Part shown: positions 33,801 through 48,800 of the stretch, piece by piece
How the letters are laid out: every line of letters starts with the position of its first letter
Position numbering within the stretch: position 1 is the first letter of the stretch
Assembly: GCF_014905175.1 (NCBI RefSeq)
Contig: NC_057788.1
Location: forward strand, 1,116,001-1,180,000
DNA from: Aphidius gifuensis
Taxonomy: Eukaryota > Arthropoda > Insecta > Hymenoptera > Braconidae
Reading direction: 5' to 3'
DNA length: 64,000 nt
The notes under the pieces: model-generated
The model's input: only the letters and a program-made list of their open reading frames with translations
What the model was told of the DNA's origin: nothing
Database searches by the model: none
Position numbers and translations under genes: made by a program

Positions 33801-36800
33801 TGTATAATTTACAATTATTATTATTATTTATTCATTTTTTTTTTTTATCAATTGTTAAATATTATTATTTAAATGAACTTAATAAATAAATATTTTTTTT
33901 TTTTTTTTCATGTATACAGAGAGAATTATTTTATTAAAATTTTTTTTTCGTTTAATTTTTTTTTTTTTTCACCATTGAATTTGTCAAATGAAATATAAAC
34001 TGTTATAATAATAATATTTTTTATTGTATTTATTGGATTGATTGTAGTTATATTATTGTTTTATTTGAAAAAAAAAAAAAAATAATAAAAAAGAGGACAG
34101 GGTGATGATATAGAGTAGAGTGAATAAATAAGCAAAGCCGGGTCATTGTCCAGTACCAGACGAGATTTGCGTTAAATGATGTGTACAATACTACTATACA
34201 ATAATATATAAATGTTATTGTCACAATGTTGTTGTGTTAAATGTCGGTATGTTAAATAAATGTGTATATTAACTCAATGTATTACTACGTTTTCTCTCGT
34301 CTGGTGAACTTTTAAATAATGCCAGTTTTTGATTGACTGTCTCACCTCTGAATATCCAATGGGCCTTCAAAAAATTTAACCCAAAAATATTCAGAAATAT
34401 ATATAAATAAAATGTCAACTACATAATAAACAACAACAATTTAATAATAATAATTAATTAAATAAATAAATAATTAAATAAAAAGAAAAACAAAAAAAAA
34501 AATTTTTAAACTTAAAAATTGCAGATATTTAATTTATTTATTAAATAAATAATAATATTGTTATAATTTTTTTAACATTAATTAATTATTAAATTAGTTT
34601 CAATCAATTTTATTATTATAAATAATTTTTATACATATAACTTTCTATATTTGCAATAATTTATTTGATTTACGAAAAATAAAAAAAATTTATTTATTTA
34701 TTTTTTAAACATTATTATTATGTTGTTGTTTAACCGGTTTTTATTGACTGAATGTTTAAGATACCTCAACACTCGATTTCAAATCCTGTGTACTGCAATT
34801 ATATATTTTTTAAAAAATTCTCTTACGATGAATTTTATAAATCTAATTTTTTGTCTTTTACTTGTTTACGACGACAATGACAAATTGCCATCAATATACT
34901 CGAGAGAAAAAAAGAGAGATCAAATGTATTTTTTTTTTTTATAATAAATTAAAAAAATAATAATGTTGATAAGAAAGATAAGACATTGATGATAATTTTA
35001 CAAGGCTCTTTATTTGTTTATGATATCCAGAAAAGTCTACATTAAAATAAATATAATGCGTTGATGGTTATGAGTAAATTGAGACAATAATTTATTGCTT
35101 TATTATACGATAATCTTCCTGACAAAAAACAATCATATATAACTTAATTTTTTTCTAATAACAAAATATATATTATAATCTAATTTGCCATTTTTTTTTT
35201 TTGCAAATTCAACAATTTTTTTTGTATATAACGTTGTTTTCCAAAAAAAACAAAATAAACCGGTTGCATTGGAAGCTGGTGCAACTACTTTCAATTCAAC
35301 TAAGGAAGACCCAGCCCTGAATATATTTTTTAACATTTGTTGTTGACCATTTTAAAAAACGTGAAATGTTTAAAGATATTTTTTATCTCGATATATTGAC
35401 CTCGCAAACGTATATGTAGAACGTCAATGAAAAACCAGTCTCATTAAACATTGAGTCCTAATTTTTCTTTTTTATTTTCATTTTTTTATTATTATTATTT
35501 TTAATTAAAAATACATATACATTACAAGGGCAATAATTGGGTTTACAAGATTTTTATTATTTATCATTGAAAAATTATAAAATTGATGATAAATTTAATT
35601 TGAAAAATGGAAAAAAAATTAACAATAATTGATTTTTTTAAGAGACAAAATTTAAATTTTTTCTTTATTTATTTATATATATTTTTCTGGTAATTAATTT
35701 GTTAATTAATTAATTTATTTATTCATTGAAATTTAGGTTTGAAGATAATAATATTAATTGATTTTTTTAGAAAGTCAAAATTTAATTATTTCATTCATTT
35801 ACTTGATCATTTTACTTGCTATTTAATTTATTCAATTTTTTTCTAATCATCCGGTATAATTATTTTTATAGTTAATTAATCGATAGTCGGTATTTTTTTT
35901 TTTTTTTTTTTATCATAACAATTATGGAAAATCCAAAGATGATATGTGCTCGATTTCCTGCAATTACGTATGATATGTTTTGCGGTCAGGTGTGGCTTCT
36001 AGGTATTGATCAAATCCAAGGTCAAATCGAAAAATAATCATTATCATAATAATGAGTCAACTTTATTATAGATACCAAAATTATTTTTATATTTTTATTA
36101 GCTGCAATTGATAAACAATTAAAAAGATAATAAATAATCGAAAAAAAAAAAAAAGAAAAATTCGATCAATTAGTTAATTAATTTATTGTTACACAATTTC
36201 TTTATGATTTTTTTTTATTTTGTATCAATAAATATACTCAGTTTTTCTATTCACTGGGTTTTTTCTTTTTTTTTAATTGTTATAAAAATGACTGTAATTG
36301 TTGAATAATAATTCTTCAGAAGTTATTAATTTATAAAATCGTTAAAAAAGCAATAATTTAATTTGTATTATGCATAGAAAATAATAATTTTTTTTTACTA
36401 TTTAAACAAGCAATAATGTTAAAATTTTTATGTCAAAAATAAAAATTTATTAATAGTAGTTAATTTTTTAAAAATCATTAAACATTATGATTTTTTGAAT
36501 TTTGTATTTTCTATATTTTTAAGTAATTTTTTTTTTTTTTTACATTGTTTTTTTTATTTTGCAATGATTAATGATGATGATTCACAAGTACATTCTTTGA
36601 ATAATGAGTACAAATTTTTTTTTTTTCATATTCTATTTAATTTTTTTCATTAATTTATATGATTTCTTAAAATAAATAAAAATTATTATGCTCTGAAAAT
36701 TATGTCTACATGAATAAATAATAAGCCAATCAATTTTGTTTTTTTTTTTTTTTTGGAAATTATTTACCAGTTTTTTAAAGAAATAAAAAATTATTATTAT

Positions 36801-39800
36801 TTTACAGAGATTTTAATTTTTTTTATTTTTATTTATAATAAATATAGAATTATTCTGTTAGCGTGTTTTTTTTTTTTGAAAAACAAAATCAAGATTTCAA
36901 TGATACTGTGATTGTTGAGTTATTTATTTTTTAATGATTGTTTTTATTTATTTTTTTTATTATTATTTAAGTATTTACTGCACATGTTGCATCTTCATGG
37001 TCATTGTCGATGGATAGATTGACGTCAGTATTGACCGTTTAAATTATATTGCGTTACCTGAACGCTAATTGATCTCACAACATGTACACGATTATCTAAT
37101 GATTCCTTTGCAAACATAAATTAATAAATAAATAAATGGATAAATAAATAAATAGACACATGCCTCTATATTATCTTTGAAAATCGTGTCAGCCAGCACC
37201 GATAAAATTTCGATAAGAAAAATTTAAAAATATAAAAACAAACATCATCTGTAAAATCATGAAAATTTGACCTAATTTTTATTTTTTTATTACTTTTACA
37301 ATTATTACTATCTAGATTCTTAATGAGTTTATTCATTTTATAAATTTTTATTAATGTCATTTAATTTTATTTCATATTTTTATGCACTTGAAACAACGTT
37401 TTTCTTTTTTTTTTTAATTTAATTATTGCTCATTTTTATTTCGTTTATAATGGTGCATTTTTTAAATTTCATTCAATAAATTTTACAATGAATATTTTCC
37501 AAGAATAGGGTCGTTTTTTTATTTATCTTGAAAACTGGTTTTTGTTTTTTAAATTTAGTCTAATTTTGTTTCTTGGAAAAAAGGGTGACCTATAAATTTT
37601 CTTGGTAATTTAAATGCCCTTTTTGGCTTTTTTTTCATTGGCATTTAAATTATTTAAAATACTCCGTTTTATAACTTTTTTTTTTTCAATTTTTATTCTC
37701 AATCGTTCACGTATTATTTATTGTCTAATTGCAAATTTTTTATTTTCGTGAAATTGAATAACGTTTATTAGCTTTTCCAATTTTACATTTTAATTTTTAT
37801 TGAATTTTTTTTTTTTTTTCATTTGATATAATATTGGCAACAACCTGATATTTAATAGTCAAATAAATTTTTAAATTTTTAACAATTTGTAAATAAAATA
37901 TTTGTTTATTTTAAAATTTAAATATTTATATTTTTAACACGTGAAAAATAAAATTTAAAAAAAAAAAACGAAAAAAAAGTAACTTGATAATTTTGAAGCT
38001 CATAATTCGTACCTCTAGAAAGTTAGCACACCACAATGGACACAAACTAATATAGAATTAAAATTTTATGCTTCTTTTGTGCTGTTGTTGTGTAGAACTC
38101 GCGATTTTTGTGCTTTTATATATTTTTTTTTATGCAAGTTGTGCTAGCTTAATATTAAGTTAACACAACCTCCTTAATAATTAACTTATTCTAATAAATT
38201 CTCGATCAAAATTATGTGTTTTTTATGTGTTTTAATTCTACGTTTAAATCAATTTTTTATTTCAATCAATTTTAATTTAAATAATTTTTTTTTGAATAAT
38301 GTTGTGCTAGCTTAATATTAAGCTAGCACAACTTCCTTAATAATTAACTTATTCCAGTAAACTCTTGACCAAAATTATATGCTTTTTATGTGTTTTAATT
38401 CTACGTTTAAATTAATTTTTTATTTTAATTACTTTTTTATTAATTTTTATTGAAATAATTTTTTTAGCACAACATTTTTAGAAAAAAAAAAGAAATTATT
38501 TGAATGAAAAGTAATTTAAAAAAAAATTAACTCAAACGTAGAATGAAAACATAACATATTGGTTAACAAACTAAAGATTAGTAATAAGAAGTTAAATTAA
38601 TATGAAGCTAGCACAGCGTTGCATAAAAAAAAATATATAAAAGCACAAAATCCGCGAGTTACACAAAAAAATAGCACAAAAGAAACATAAAATTTTAGCT
38701 CTAACTATATTAGTTTGTGTCTATTGTGGTGTGCTAACCTTCTAGACACTTCTAGAGGTATAATACATAACGATATAATTGTTTTTATTTTTCAGCAATA
38801 ATTTTATCCTGTTTATTATTATAGTATATTATCTAATGAAAAATAAAAAAATTTAAAAAAACATTAATATCAAAAAATAAATAAATTTAACTTAATAAAA
38901 AAATTTGCATCTAATTGATATTGTAAAAAGTTTACAAAATAAATAATTTGTATATATAATTATTTAAAAAACTAATTAATATATTTTTATCAAACAGAAC
39001 ACTGCAATTTGTTTGAGTACAATAAATATATTTATAAATAAATAATAAAACAATAAATGTGGATATTTACATTGATAATTTTCGCGTGCAACGACTTTTC
39101 TGTCTGACTACAATGATTTTTTATATTTTTTAACAATTTTTTTTCGACACAGTGTCGGCTTGGTTCAAGGTCGAGGTGAATGTTCCTTTTCAATGATTCT
39201 CTTATATATATTTATGTCCAAGTATCTGGACTTTGACTTGAAAATTATCCTCAAGATTTTTAAAATAAATTTTTTCAATTTTTTTTTTTTTGTTATTCAA
39301 AGAAATATAATAAAATATTTATACCAAACAGAAATAAAAGAAAAAGTTTCTGTCAAAGGGGAATAATATAAAGAAAAAATTAAAAATATAATTATGTATG
39401 TGTGTATGAATTAAACGATTTGTATTTAAATAAAAATTGCGTTTCATTTGCTTTGAATATCCGGCGCGAAACCTCGATTAGAATATCAGGAGGTCAATAA
39501 GTCGTCGTCGTTTCGATTCGTCTATAAATTTTCTTTACGAAGATAAACATTTTAATATCATTTATTCATAATAATATTGATATTTATTTTTCTAAATTTA
39601 ATTATATATCCATTGTTTAATTATACTTGAAAATTATTTTTCATTTTTATTTTGAAAATTTGTATATTTATTGTTCATAATACAATAACATTATAAATAT
39701 TTATATATTTATTTTTAATTAATTAATAATTAACCAATTTCATTAATAAAATGTAGAAAAAAATTTTTTTTGTTGCTAAATAATTAGAAAAATTAGAAAA

Positions 39801-42800
39801 ATTAAAATTATAAATAAATTTTAAAAAGTTTTACACTTTTTTCTCTCTTGTTTTGTTATTGTTTATAATTTTTGTTTTTTTTTAAAAAAAACGGTAGATC
39901 TTATGAATCAATAAATTTTCATTGTCTCTAAAAAGTAATACAAAAAAATTTGACCTGATTTCAATTTTTATCATTGAATCTTCATGAGCATTTATTTATT
40001 TATTTTATTGTTTTACTACTACAAGGGTTTATAATCATCAGATATTTTATCGAAAATCAAGGTGCTTGATAATTTTGTAAACATGTGTTTAACTTGTATA
40101 AAAATATCATTATCAATTTCAAATTATTGCTCCAATTTGATATTAATCATAAAAAAAATTTACTGATTATTTTTTTTATATAAATTTAATTTGTGTTAAA
40201 TAATTATTTACATTCAATGTATTACATATATATTTAAAAATTATAAATAAATAAATGACAAACAAATTATAATTACAATGAGAAAAAATTAATTTTTATT
40301 ATTAAAAATTATATTTTAAAATTGAAAATTCATTTTTGATACAAAGTGTAATGAAATGTTGATAAATTTATAAGTGTGAAATTTTTTTTTTTTTTTTATG
40401 CATAAATATGTCTTGATGAAAGAAAAAGATTATTATAATTTGTTTATTATAAAAAATTACAATATAAAATAGCATATGTTTTATCACTGACAATTTTATC
40501 TCTCATCAAAATTTCGTCGTCTTATCTTTGAGATCATTATACAGTCTTTCTCATGTACTTGTTTTCAGACAAATACTAATTATTATTTTTTTATTTCATT
40601 CTATTATTTAAAGGTCGTATCGTCAATTACCTCTTGTATCTATGCAACAATTAATTTTTATTATTATATAATAAATATTGTAGCACAAGTTAACACGTTA
40701 TACAACTTTTTTTTTTTCATTTTTTTTTTTTAATCATGTTTTAATAGACACACTTGATTTTTTATTTTTTATATTTATTATTGATACTATTTATTAATGA
40801 ATTAGTTACAAATCAAGCTTGATAATTTTTTTCAATTAATTTTGAATTTTATTTGCCGAAAAAAATTATTGAAAATCAAGAAATGAAATTTTTTTAAATC
40901 AAAAATTAATTATTTTTAATTACAAAAGTTATTTCTGGTTATCTATATCAATCAGTCACAAAATTAAATGATAAAAATAAACCAGACATTTATAAATAAA
41001 CACCCAATATTATATGTATATTTTTTTTAATTACCAAAAAAAAAAAATTTATCAAAATAAAATTTTATGTATCTTAAATTTCATATCCTACTTTTTGATT
41101 AAATTAAATATCTCTTTAAAAAATTCATTAAAAATATTTATCAATATTTTTCACCTCATTTTCATTCATAAATAATAAATAAATAATAATAATAACCATC
41201 AAACAATTTACAATAATAATTATTTTAATAAACAAAAAACAAAAAAAAAAAAATTCTCAATTTAAAAATTAAACATCTACTTGAATAAATTTTTTTGAAA
41301 AACCTTGAAAAGCATAAAAAAAATAATATATAAAATATTAAAATAAATACAATCAACAAATTATCACAAATCCTAGAATGAACAACAATAAAAATTCTTT
41401 GAAAAATTAATAACAATAATAAAAAAAAAATTATAAACTAAAAAAGAAAAAAAAAAAAAAAATACCAGAATATTATATAAAAGCGATCAATTAAAAAAAA
41501 AAAAATCGTCAAATCCAAGAAAATATCATTAAAATTGTAAATAATTATTAACAATTAATCTATTTAATTAATAATAAATTAACCCCCACCCTCACTAAGT
41601 TTATTAATAATTAAAAAGTAAAAAAAAAAAATTTATAAAAAAAAAAAATTTAACGAAAAAAAAATCTTTTAAAAAATATACTCGAGAGACACATAAATGT
41701 AAAGAGGGATAATAATAGGGGATGGTATAAAACGATCTTTTAAAAATGATAAAAAAAAATACATAAAAATATTTAAAGACAGAAAAAAATAGCTGTGGGA
41801 CGAGACTTGTTGCAAATGAGTGAGAATTTTTTTTTTTTTTTTTTTGCAATTCTTGTCGTTGTTGTGTCGCTGGTTGGATCACATCCAATCATTATTTTAT
41901 ATATGTATATATAAATTTTATATGTGGGTATATTTAATATATATATATGTTGAAGAGAATAATATTAGTGGGGGTATATTTACTTGCTATTCACTGTGCC
42001 AGCAACGATGCGAAATGACGAAGTCCACCAGTTTGCGTCGTGGCTTCAAATGATCTCGATTTAATCATCTTTACTCTCGGTAAATTAATATTTAAAAAAA
42101 ATATTAAAATACATAAAATTAATTAAATTAATATTACAACATTAATTAATTTAATTTATATTTTAATTAAAATAATTAAGAGTGTATTTGCAAATTTTTG
42201 TGACGTTGTTACATTATTTTTTGTTTGATTGATTTATTGTTTTAATTTTAATAAGTGTTTTAATAAATTTAATTATTATTAAATATAATTATTATTTATT
42301 TATATTTAAGATACTTTTTTAAGATGATTTTTTGGTGTTATGGCGGGAATTTGTGAATATAAAATTAGATTTTTAAAAAAGGATATACATTATTGGACTG
42401 CAATTAAAAGTTGCAGAACTTGTTTATGTTATTTATATTTTTTTTAAGTTTGAAAAATATTCATTAATCGTGTGTATGTGAATAAATAATCAAGACGAAT
42501 ATCATTAATTTGTTTTATTAAAAACATTTTTAAGTATAAAAAGAAAAAAAAAAAACATTTTCAAGTTTAGAAAAAAACTTTTTTAAAAATTTTTTATCCA
42601 GTGAAAAATATATTGTGATAATAATATTTTTTTCAATATTATTTATTGTGTTTTTGTATTGTTTTTATTTTTCAAATAACATTATAAAGAGAAAATCAAG
42701 TGATTTTAAATTTTACAAATTTTTTTCTTTTGCATTTATAAATATCATTGGCTAATTTTACATTTAATGGCACCGGATTTTGAGAAGAAACGAGAACCAC

Positions 42801-45800
42801 GAAGGGTTGGAGCTGGTTATATACAATCAAATATAGATAAAGGGATGATTTTGCAAAAATTTTCCAATAATCCTTTATCTGATTATTATCTTTATGGTAA
42901 ATTATGTAATTATATAAATTTCTCATCAAAAATACAAACAAAGCAAAACAAAAATATAAAGAAAAACATTATTTTTTTTTAAATTGCAATTTATTATAAA
43001 TTAACAATAATAATAATAATAAATAATAAAAAATTCATCTGTCAATTAAAAGATAATAGCAATAATTAATATTATAAAAATTATTTATAAAAATAATAAT
43101 AATAAAAGCTATAAATTTTAATTATTTATCAATTTTTTTTTTTCTTACTTTTATAGTCATATTAATTTCAATTATTTAAACAATTAAAAATAAATTTTAT
43201 AACATTTTAAAATTTATTATTATGATAATTAATAATAATTCTTTTTATTACAATTATTATAAATATTTATTTTTATTAATAATAGTAAAATTATGTGTAA
43301 AATTAATTGTTAATTTATATTTTTAAATTTAATTAATAATTTAAGTAATAATTTAGGTTGTTAAAATTATAAAATTATTATTTTATATATTGACATGGAT
43401 TATTTATTATTTTTTATAATCTTAATTTTGATTTTTTTTTTATTTATTTAAATGAGGATTAATTTTATACCAGTTTGAAATTTAAATTTTCTTATTATCG
43501 TTGTATGTATATAAATTGATACATCCACTGCTTTCACCAGATTGCAAATGCGTAAACATGGTAGTATTATTTACAACAACGAGAAAAAAAAAAAAAAATT
43601 AAAATAAATAAATTTTCTCTTTTTTGCATTGATTATTGCTTATTAATTATTTTTTTTATAAAAATTTATCTGGATCTCAGGGACATCAAGGTAAAAACTT
43701 GTAAATATAAAGAATAATTTTTTTTTTGTTTATTAGTATTTAAATATAGATATATTTTACGTTTTAAAATATATGTGGTTTTTTTTTTTTTTGTTATTAA
43801 AAAATATTTAATTTATTGTTGTTGGTATTATACAAGATTTTTGTACGTCATTTAGTTTTGTGAAAAAATATTGATAATAAATGCGGATGAAGAAAAATAT
43901 AATTATAAATAAATAAATAAATAAAGGGGAATAAAATTATGAAATGATTGTTGAGAGATTAAGAGAGAGAGGGAAAAGTAAATCGTTGATAATGTTGGAA
44001 TGATAATTGTTGCTGTGCTATTGCAATATTAAATACAAATGTTTTTTATTTTTTTTGTTAAATTACAATTTCCATCTTGAAATAAATTTTTTTCAATTGA
44101 ATTTAATGTTTATTTATAAACAATATTATTATAAAATACATCAGGTGATTAATTTTTACTATTTATTTTATTTTTTTATTATTTGTGTAAATTTTTTTCA
44201 TCATGTTGAGTTGAAAAAATATAAAAATTACATTCGAGATATTTAATACCCTAAGAATGTCACATTCTCAGAACATTTATCTACAGTTCAAGGATAAAAA
44301 AAAAAAAAATTAATGAATGAATAAATAAATTGATAAAACAATTTGAATATTTTTTTTTTTTGTTTTTGTTATAATTTATTTGAAAAAAAATTTGAAATAA
44401 TAGTGGATAAATTATAAAAATACAAAAAATGTTTTTAGAAAAATTTTAAAAATGTAGAAATATATTTATAAAATTTATCTAGTTCACAGAATTTATCATT
44501 GTTGAACGACAATTTTTTTTTTTTGTTGTTTTCATAAACTATTAACATTTGAAAAAAAAAAATTAATTAAAAAAACATCCGATACAAAATGTGGGGAAAT
44601 AAAATTTCATAACAGATATATTCATTTGAGTGTGAAAGTTTTTTATTTCAAATATTAACAAATATAAATAAATAATAAATTGATATTTGCATAATGCGAT
44701 ATTAATATCAATGATATTTCAAACATTACTAAAATATTTTTAAATAAATTCTAAGAGTAGTAAAAAAAAAAAAAAACAATATTAGAAATATATAAAAAAG
44801 AAATATTTTCAAAATAATAATACAGATCAGTTAAACAATCTGAACAATGCAAAATTATCATTATTATTATTGAAAAATTTACTCCAATAATAGATAGCAC
44901 TTATTTACGTAAAATTTTAAATATTTTTCGTTTATTGCATGACAAATAACAATCCCAATAAAAAGAATATAAAAATTATTCAATTAAATTATTATAATCT
45001 AATTTTTTGTAATTAAAAAAAACTACCCCAATAATATTTAATGAATTTATTTATCTAAAATAAACAATATTCAATTATTCACTTCTTTATTCACTTATTT
45101 ATTTGTTTATTTATTTATTGTACGACAAAACTTAGATGCATTTTCGTCCCCTTGGAAAATGAACATTATAAAATTATTAAATTTAATTATAATAATTATT
45201 TCTGTATTGAAAAAATCCACCCTAATAATATTTTATAAACAAAAATTTATTTATTCAAAATAAACAATGTTTATTAATTTACTCATTTATTTATTTATTG
45301 CATTTCCCTTAGAAAAATTAACATCATATGTAAAATTCGATGCCCATTAAGAAACATTGGACTATTATTATTTATTAATCGAAAATTGTGCAAATAGAAT
45401 ATAAAATGCATTAAAATTTCCTAGAAAAATTAACAATATAAAGAAATTCAATAAAATCATAATAATAATGAATCATTTTCATTTCAAATATTCCTACTGG
45501 AATAATAACCGATAGACAAAGACATAAACAAATAATAAAAAAATTAAAAAAAAAAGCTCATATAATGTATCCTTGAGACATCAGGAGTGTCACAGTTAGC
45601 GCAAATGTATATTTACAATTTAATAGTAATAATGTTTATCGATCTTGTTATCAAGAAGCCACTCTATAAGTGTAAATTTTTCAAAGAGACATATAAATAA
45701 ATGCCAAGTAAACCAAATAATAAAAAAAAAAAGAAAAAAAAAACATTATAATAATGTAAATATTAATTTATAAAATAAATAAATCATCAATTTATATATT

Positions 45801-48800
45801 AATAATAATAATAGAATTTAAAATAATATTTTATAAAATATATATATTTATTCACATGGTAAAAATAATTATTTATATAATTAATTTAAATATATTTTTA
45901 AAAAAAAATAATAAACAAATAAACGGTCGTTGACATTTTTATGTTATTTTCCATAATTATTTATTTAATTTTTTTTTTACATTTAAATAATAATAAATTA
46001 AATAGAACAGTGTCATTTAGTTTCATCTCATCATCATTCAACAAGTCTATCAAGCCACCCAACTAAACCAACCACCCCATGGCGTGCTCAATTATCCTTG
46101 CCAACAATACTGCGTTTCTATAGATAGAAATTGTACGTCTATCTAATTTAATTTTTTTTTTTATTTTTTTATGTCTAGTGTTTGTCATAATATTAAATTT
46201 TTTTTTTTTAACTTTTATTTATTTAGCTTTTATTTAATTTTACTTTTTATTCAGTAAATTTATCAATGAATATAAATGTTAAAAAAATATGAACTGGAAA
46301 TATGGTTTTTTTTTTTTCTTGCAAATTTTGTATTTTCATTTAAAAGCCTCTTTCCATTGGATGTTTTTTTTTTAAATATATTTTTGGTACTTGAACTCTT
46401 TGCGGGATTAATTTATTATTTATTTATTTATTTATTTATTTTATAAATAATATATTCGTACACGTGCGTCATGCATTTATATTCACGTGAATGCGTGCGT
46501 ATGAATTGACCATGGATAAATATTTTGTAAATTTATCGTTTATTCACCCGGTATTCACGTGATTATTTTTTTATTTATTTTTTTTTGGACATAAATATAC
46601 TAAATATATTTTTAAATTTGTCTTATGATTTTAATAATATTATCATTCGATAATTTAATTTAAAAATGAAATTGAAAAATTTTTTTTCAGCTCGAAATTG
46701 ACATAAATAATTACTTACATAATTTTTTTTTTCAATTTTTCAATTATCAAAAAAAGAACAGGTATAATATTTTGAAAATATAAATACAATAGATTGAAAA
46801 AAAAAAAAAATAAAAAAGTACTATGATAATTGAATTTATTGTTGATGCATATTTCAGAAAAAAAAAAAGGATAAATAAAATTAACATATAATTTAAAATT
46901 TATTTTCAAAATTTTTTATTTTTTCTTTATCTGAACTTTGTACGATTAACAATTGTCATTCTCGAAGTATCCACTATTATATATCATGTTGACAAAAAAA
47001 AAAAAAATTAATGAAAAAAGATTGAATAACAAAATGAAAAATTAATTTAAAAGAAATGAAAAAATACAATTTCTTATATTTTATAAAGGGATAAATAATA
47101 TTGAGCTATTAATTAAATTATTTATATAATTGATGTGATAAAAATAGTTAATTTAAAATATTAATTATTTATTTTAATTTACAGGTAATGTTGGTGGAGG
47201 GACACCGTTACTAGCAAGTTCGATTACAACAAATTCGAGTCATCATAATACAAGGAGATTTTCTCATCAACGTCAACAACAACAACAAAATATTGAACAA
47301 CAACAACAACAACAACAGCAACAGCAACAACAAGTACATCAGCATCATTCACCAGCTAGATCACCATTAGCTGCATTAAGCAGTTAATAATTATTAATTT
47401 TAATTTTAGTCTTGGAATAACGGTGCAATTGGTGAAGAAGATAGTAAACGTCGTAAAATGGATATTAAACTTGAATCTGAAGATGCAAATTTTACATTTC
47501 CTGAAGTAACTAAAAATGGTAGTGGTAGAACAACAGATAATAAAATAATACGTAGTACAAATGTTGGTACAACAAGAACAAATAATAATGGAAGCGTTGG
47601 AAGAGTTATTGGTGTTACAAGACCACGTTCATCACCAGGTGTTTATGGAAAAAGACCATCAACAACTCATCAAGGTCCCATCACACTTACCTCGCAACTT
47701 TGTACGTGTCCGCGTTGCGATCGCCTCTTTTAAATCGTAATTTTTTTAATTATCCATTTTGAAAAAGAAAGGAAAAGCAAAAAAATATAAATCAAATCAA
47801 AATCAATTCAAATGAAAAAAAAAAAAAGGACAAATAATTTATTTTGTCTTATTTATTTGATTCCATGAAAAAAAAAAATAATCATTAAACTAAAATTTAC
47901 AATTTTTATAAATTTATTTTGTTATTCTTTTATAATTTGATGAAAATTAATTTTTAAAAAATTACTATTATTTAAAATGAAACAATAAATAATATAATAT
48001 TATCATTTTTTTTTTAAATTATATTATTATTAAATTACAGCAAGTGTTTCGAGAGATGGAAAAATACAATTACAAATAATGTGTCAACCAGAACAACAAC
48101 ATCGTGCACGTTATCAAACAGAGGGTTCACGTGGTGCTGTTAAAGATCGTACTGGTAATGGTTTTCCAACTGTACGTTTACTTGGTTATGATAAACCAAC
48201 ATCATTACAAGTATTTATTGGTACTGATCTTGGACGTGTTGCACCACATATGTTTTATCAAGCATGTCGTGTTAGTGGTAAAAATTCAACACCATGTATT
48301 GAAAGAAAAGTTGATGGTACTATTGTCATTGAAGTTGATATGGATCCAACAAAAGATATGCTTGTAACATGTGATTGTGTTGGTATATTAAAAGAACGTA
48401 ATGTTGATGTTGAACATAGATTTCCACAAGAAGCTAATTTATTACAAGGTAGAAGTAAAAAAAAATCAACACGTTGTCGTATGGTATTTCGTACACCAAT
48501 TACAAATACTGATGGTACCATTGAAACACTACAAGTTTGTTCACAGCCAATTGTTTGTAGTAAGTTTTTTTTTTACTATTTTAAATATATATTAATTATT
48601 TTTAAATATAGTTTAATGTATATTTGTATTTTTTTTTCTATAGCACAACCACCAGGTATACCAGAAATATCTAAAAAATCATTGACATCATCACCATGTA
48701 CTGGTGGTATTGAATTATTTATATTAGGAAAAAATTTTCTAAAAGATACAAGAATTGTATTTCAAATTGATAATGAAGTTACAAATAATGTACTTGAACA

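Larger units (their letters stand above)
27886..42766. other. NFAT intron between alternative first exons
   Basis: About 15 kb of very AT-rich DNA with no supported gene on either strand. It contains the two fold-back elements (32600-33140, 38012-38760), a TGACGTCA CRE at 37020-37027 and several CG-richer islands: 34135-34350, 36980-37090, 39140-39190, 39455-39525 and 41985-42080. These islands are candidate enhancers or non-coding exons; the last ends with a CTCG/GTAAAT donor at about 42079. Confidence 0.5.

Noticed and set aside
41820..42053. 77-codon ORF before NFAT exon b
   Set aside because: Begins in a T-run (poly-Phe) and lacks homology; only its 3' end is of interest as a possible non-coding exon.
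28000..47000. Many short ORFs rich in Phe, Ile, Lys and Asn
   Set aside because: Low-complexity frames expected by chance from A and T homopolymers; no splice context or family match.
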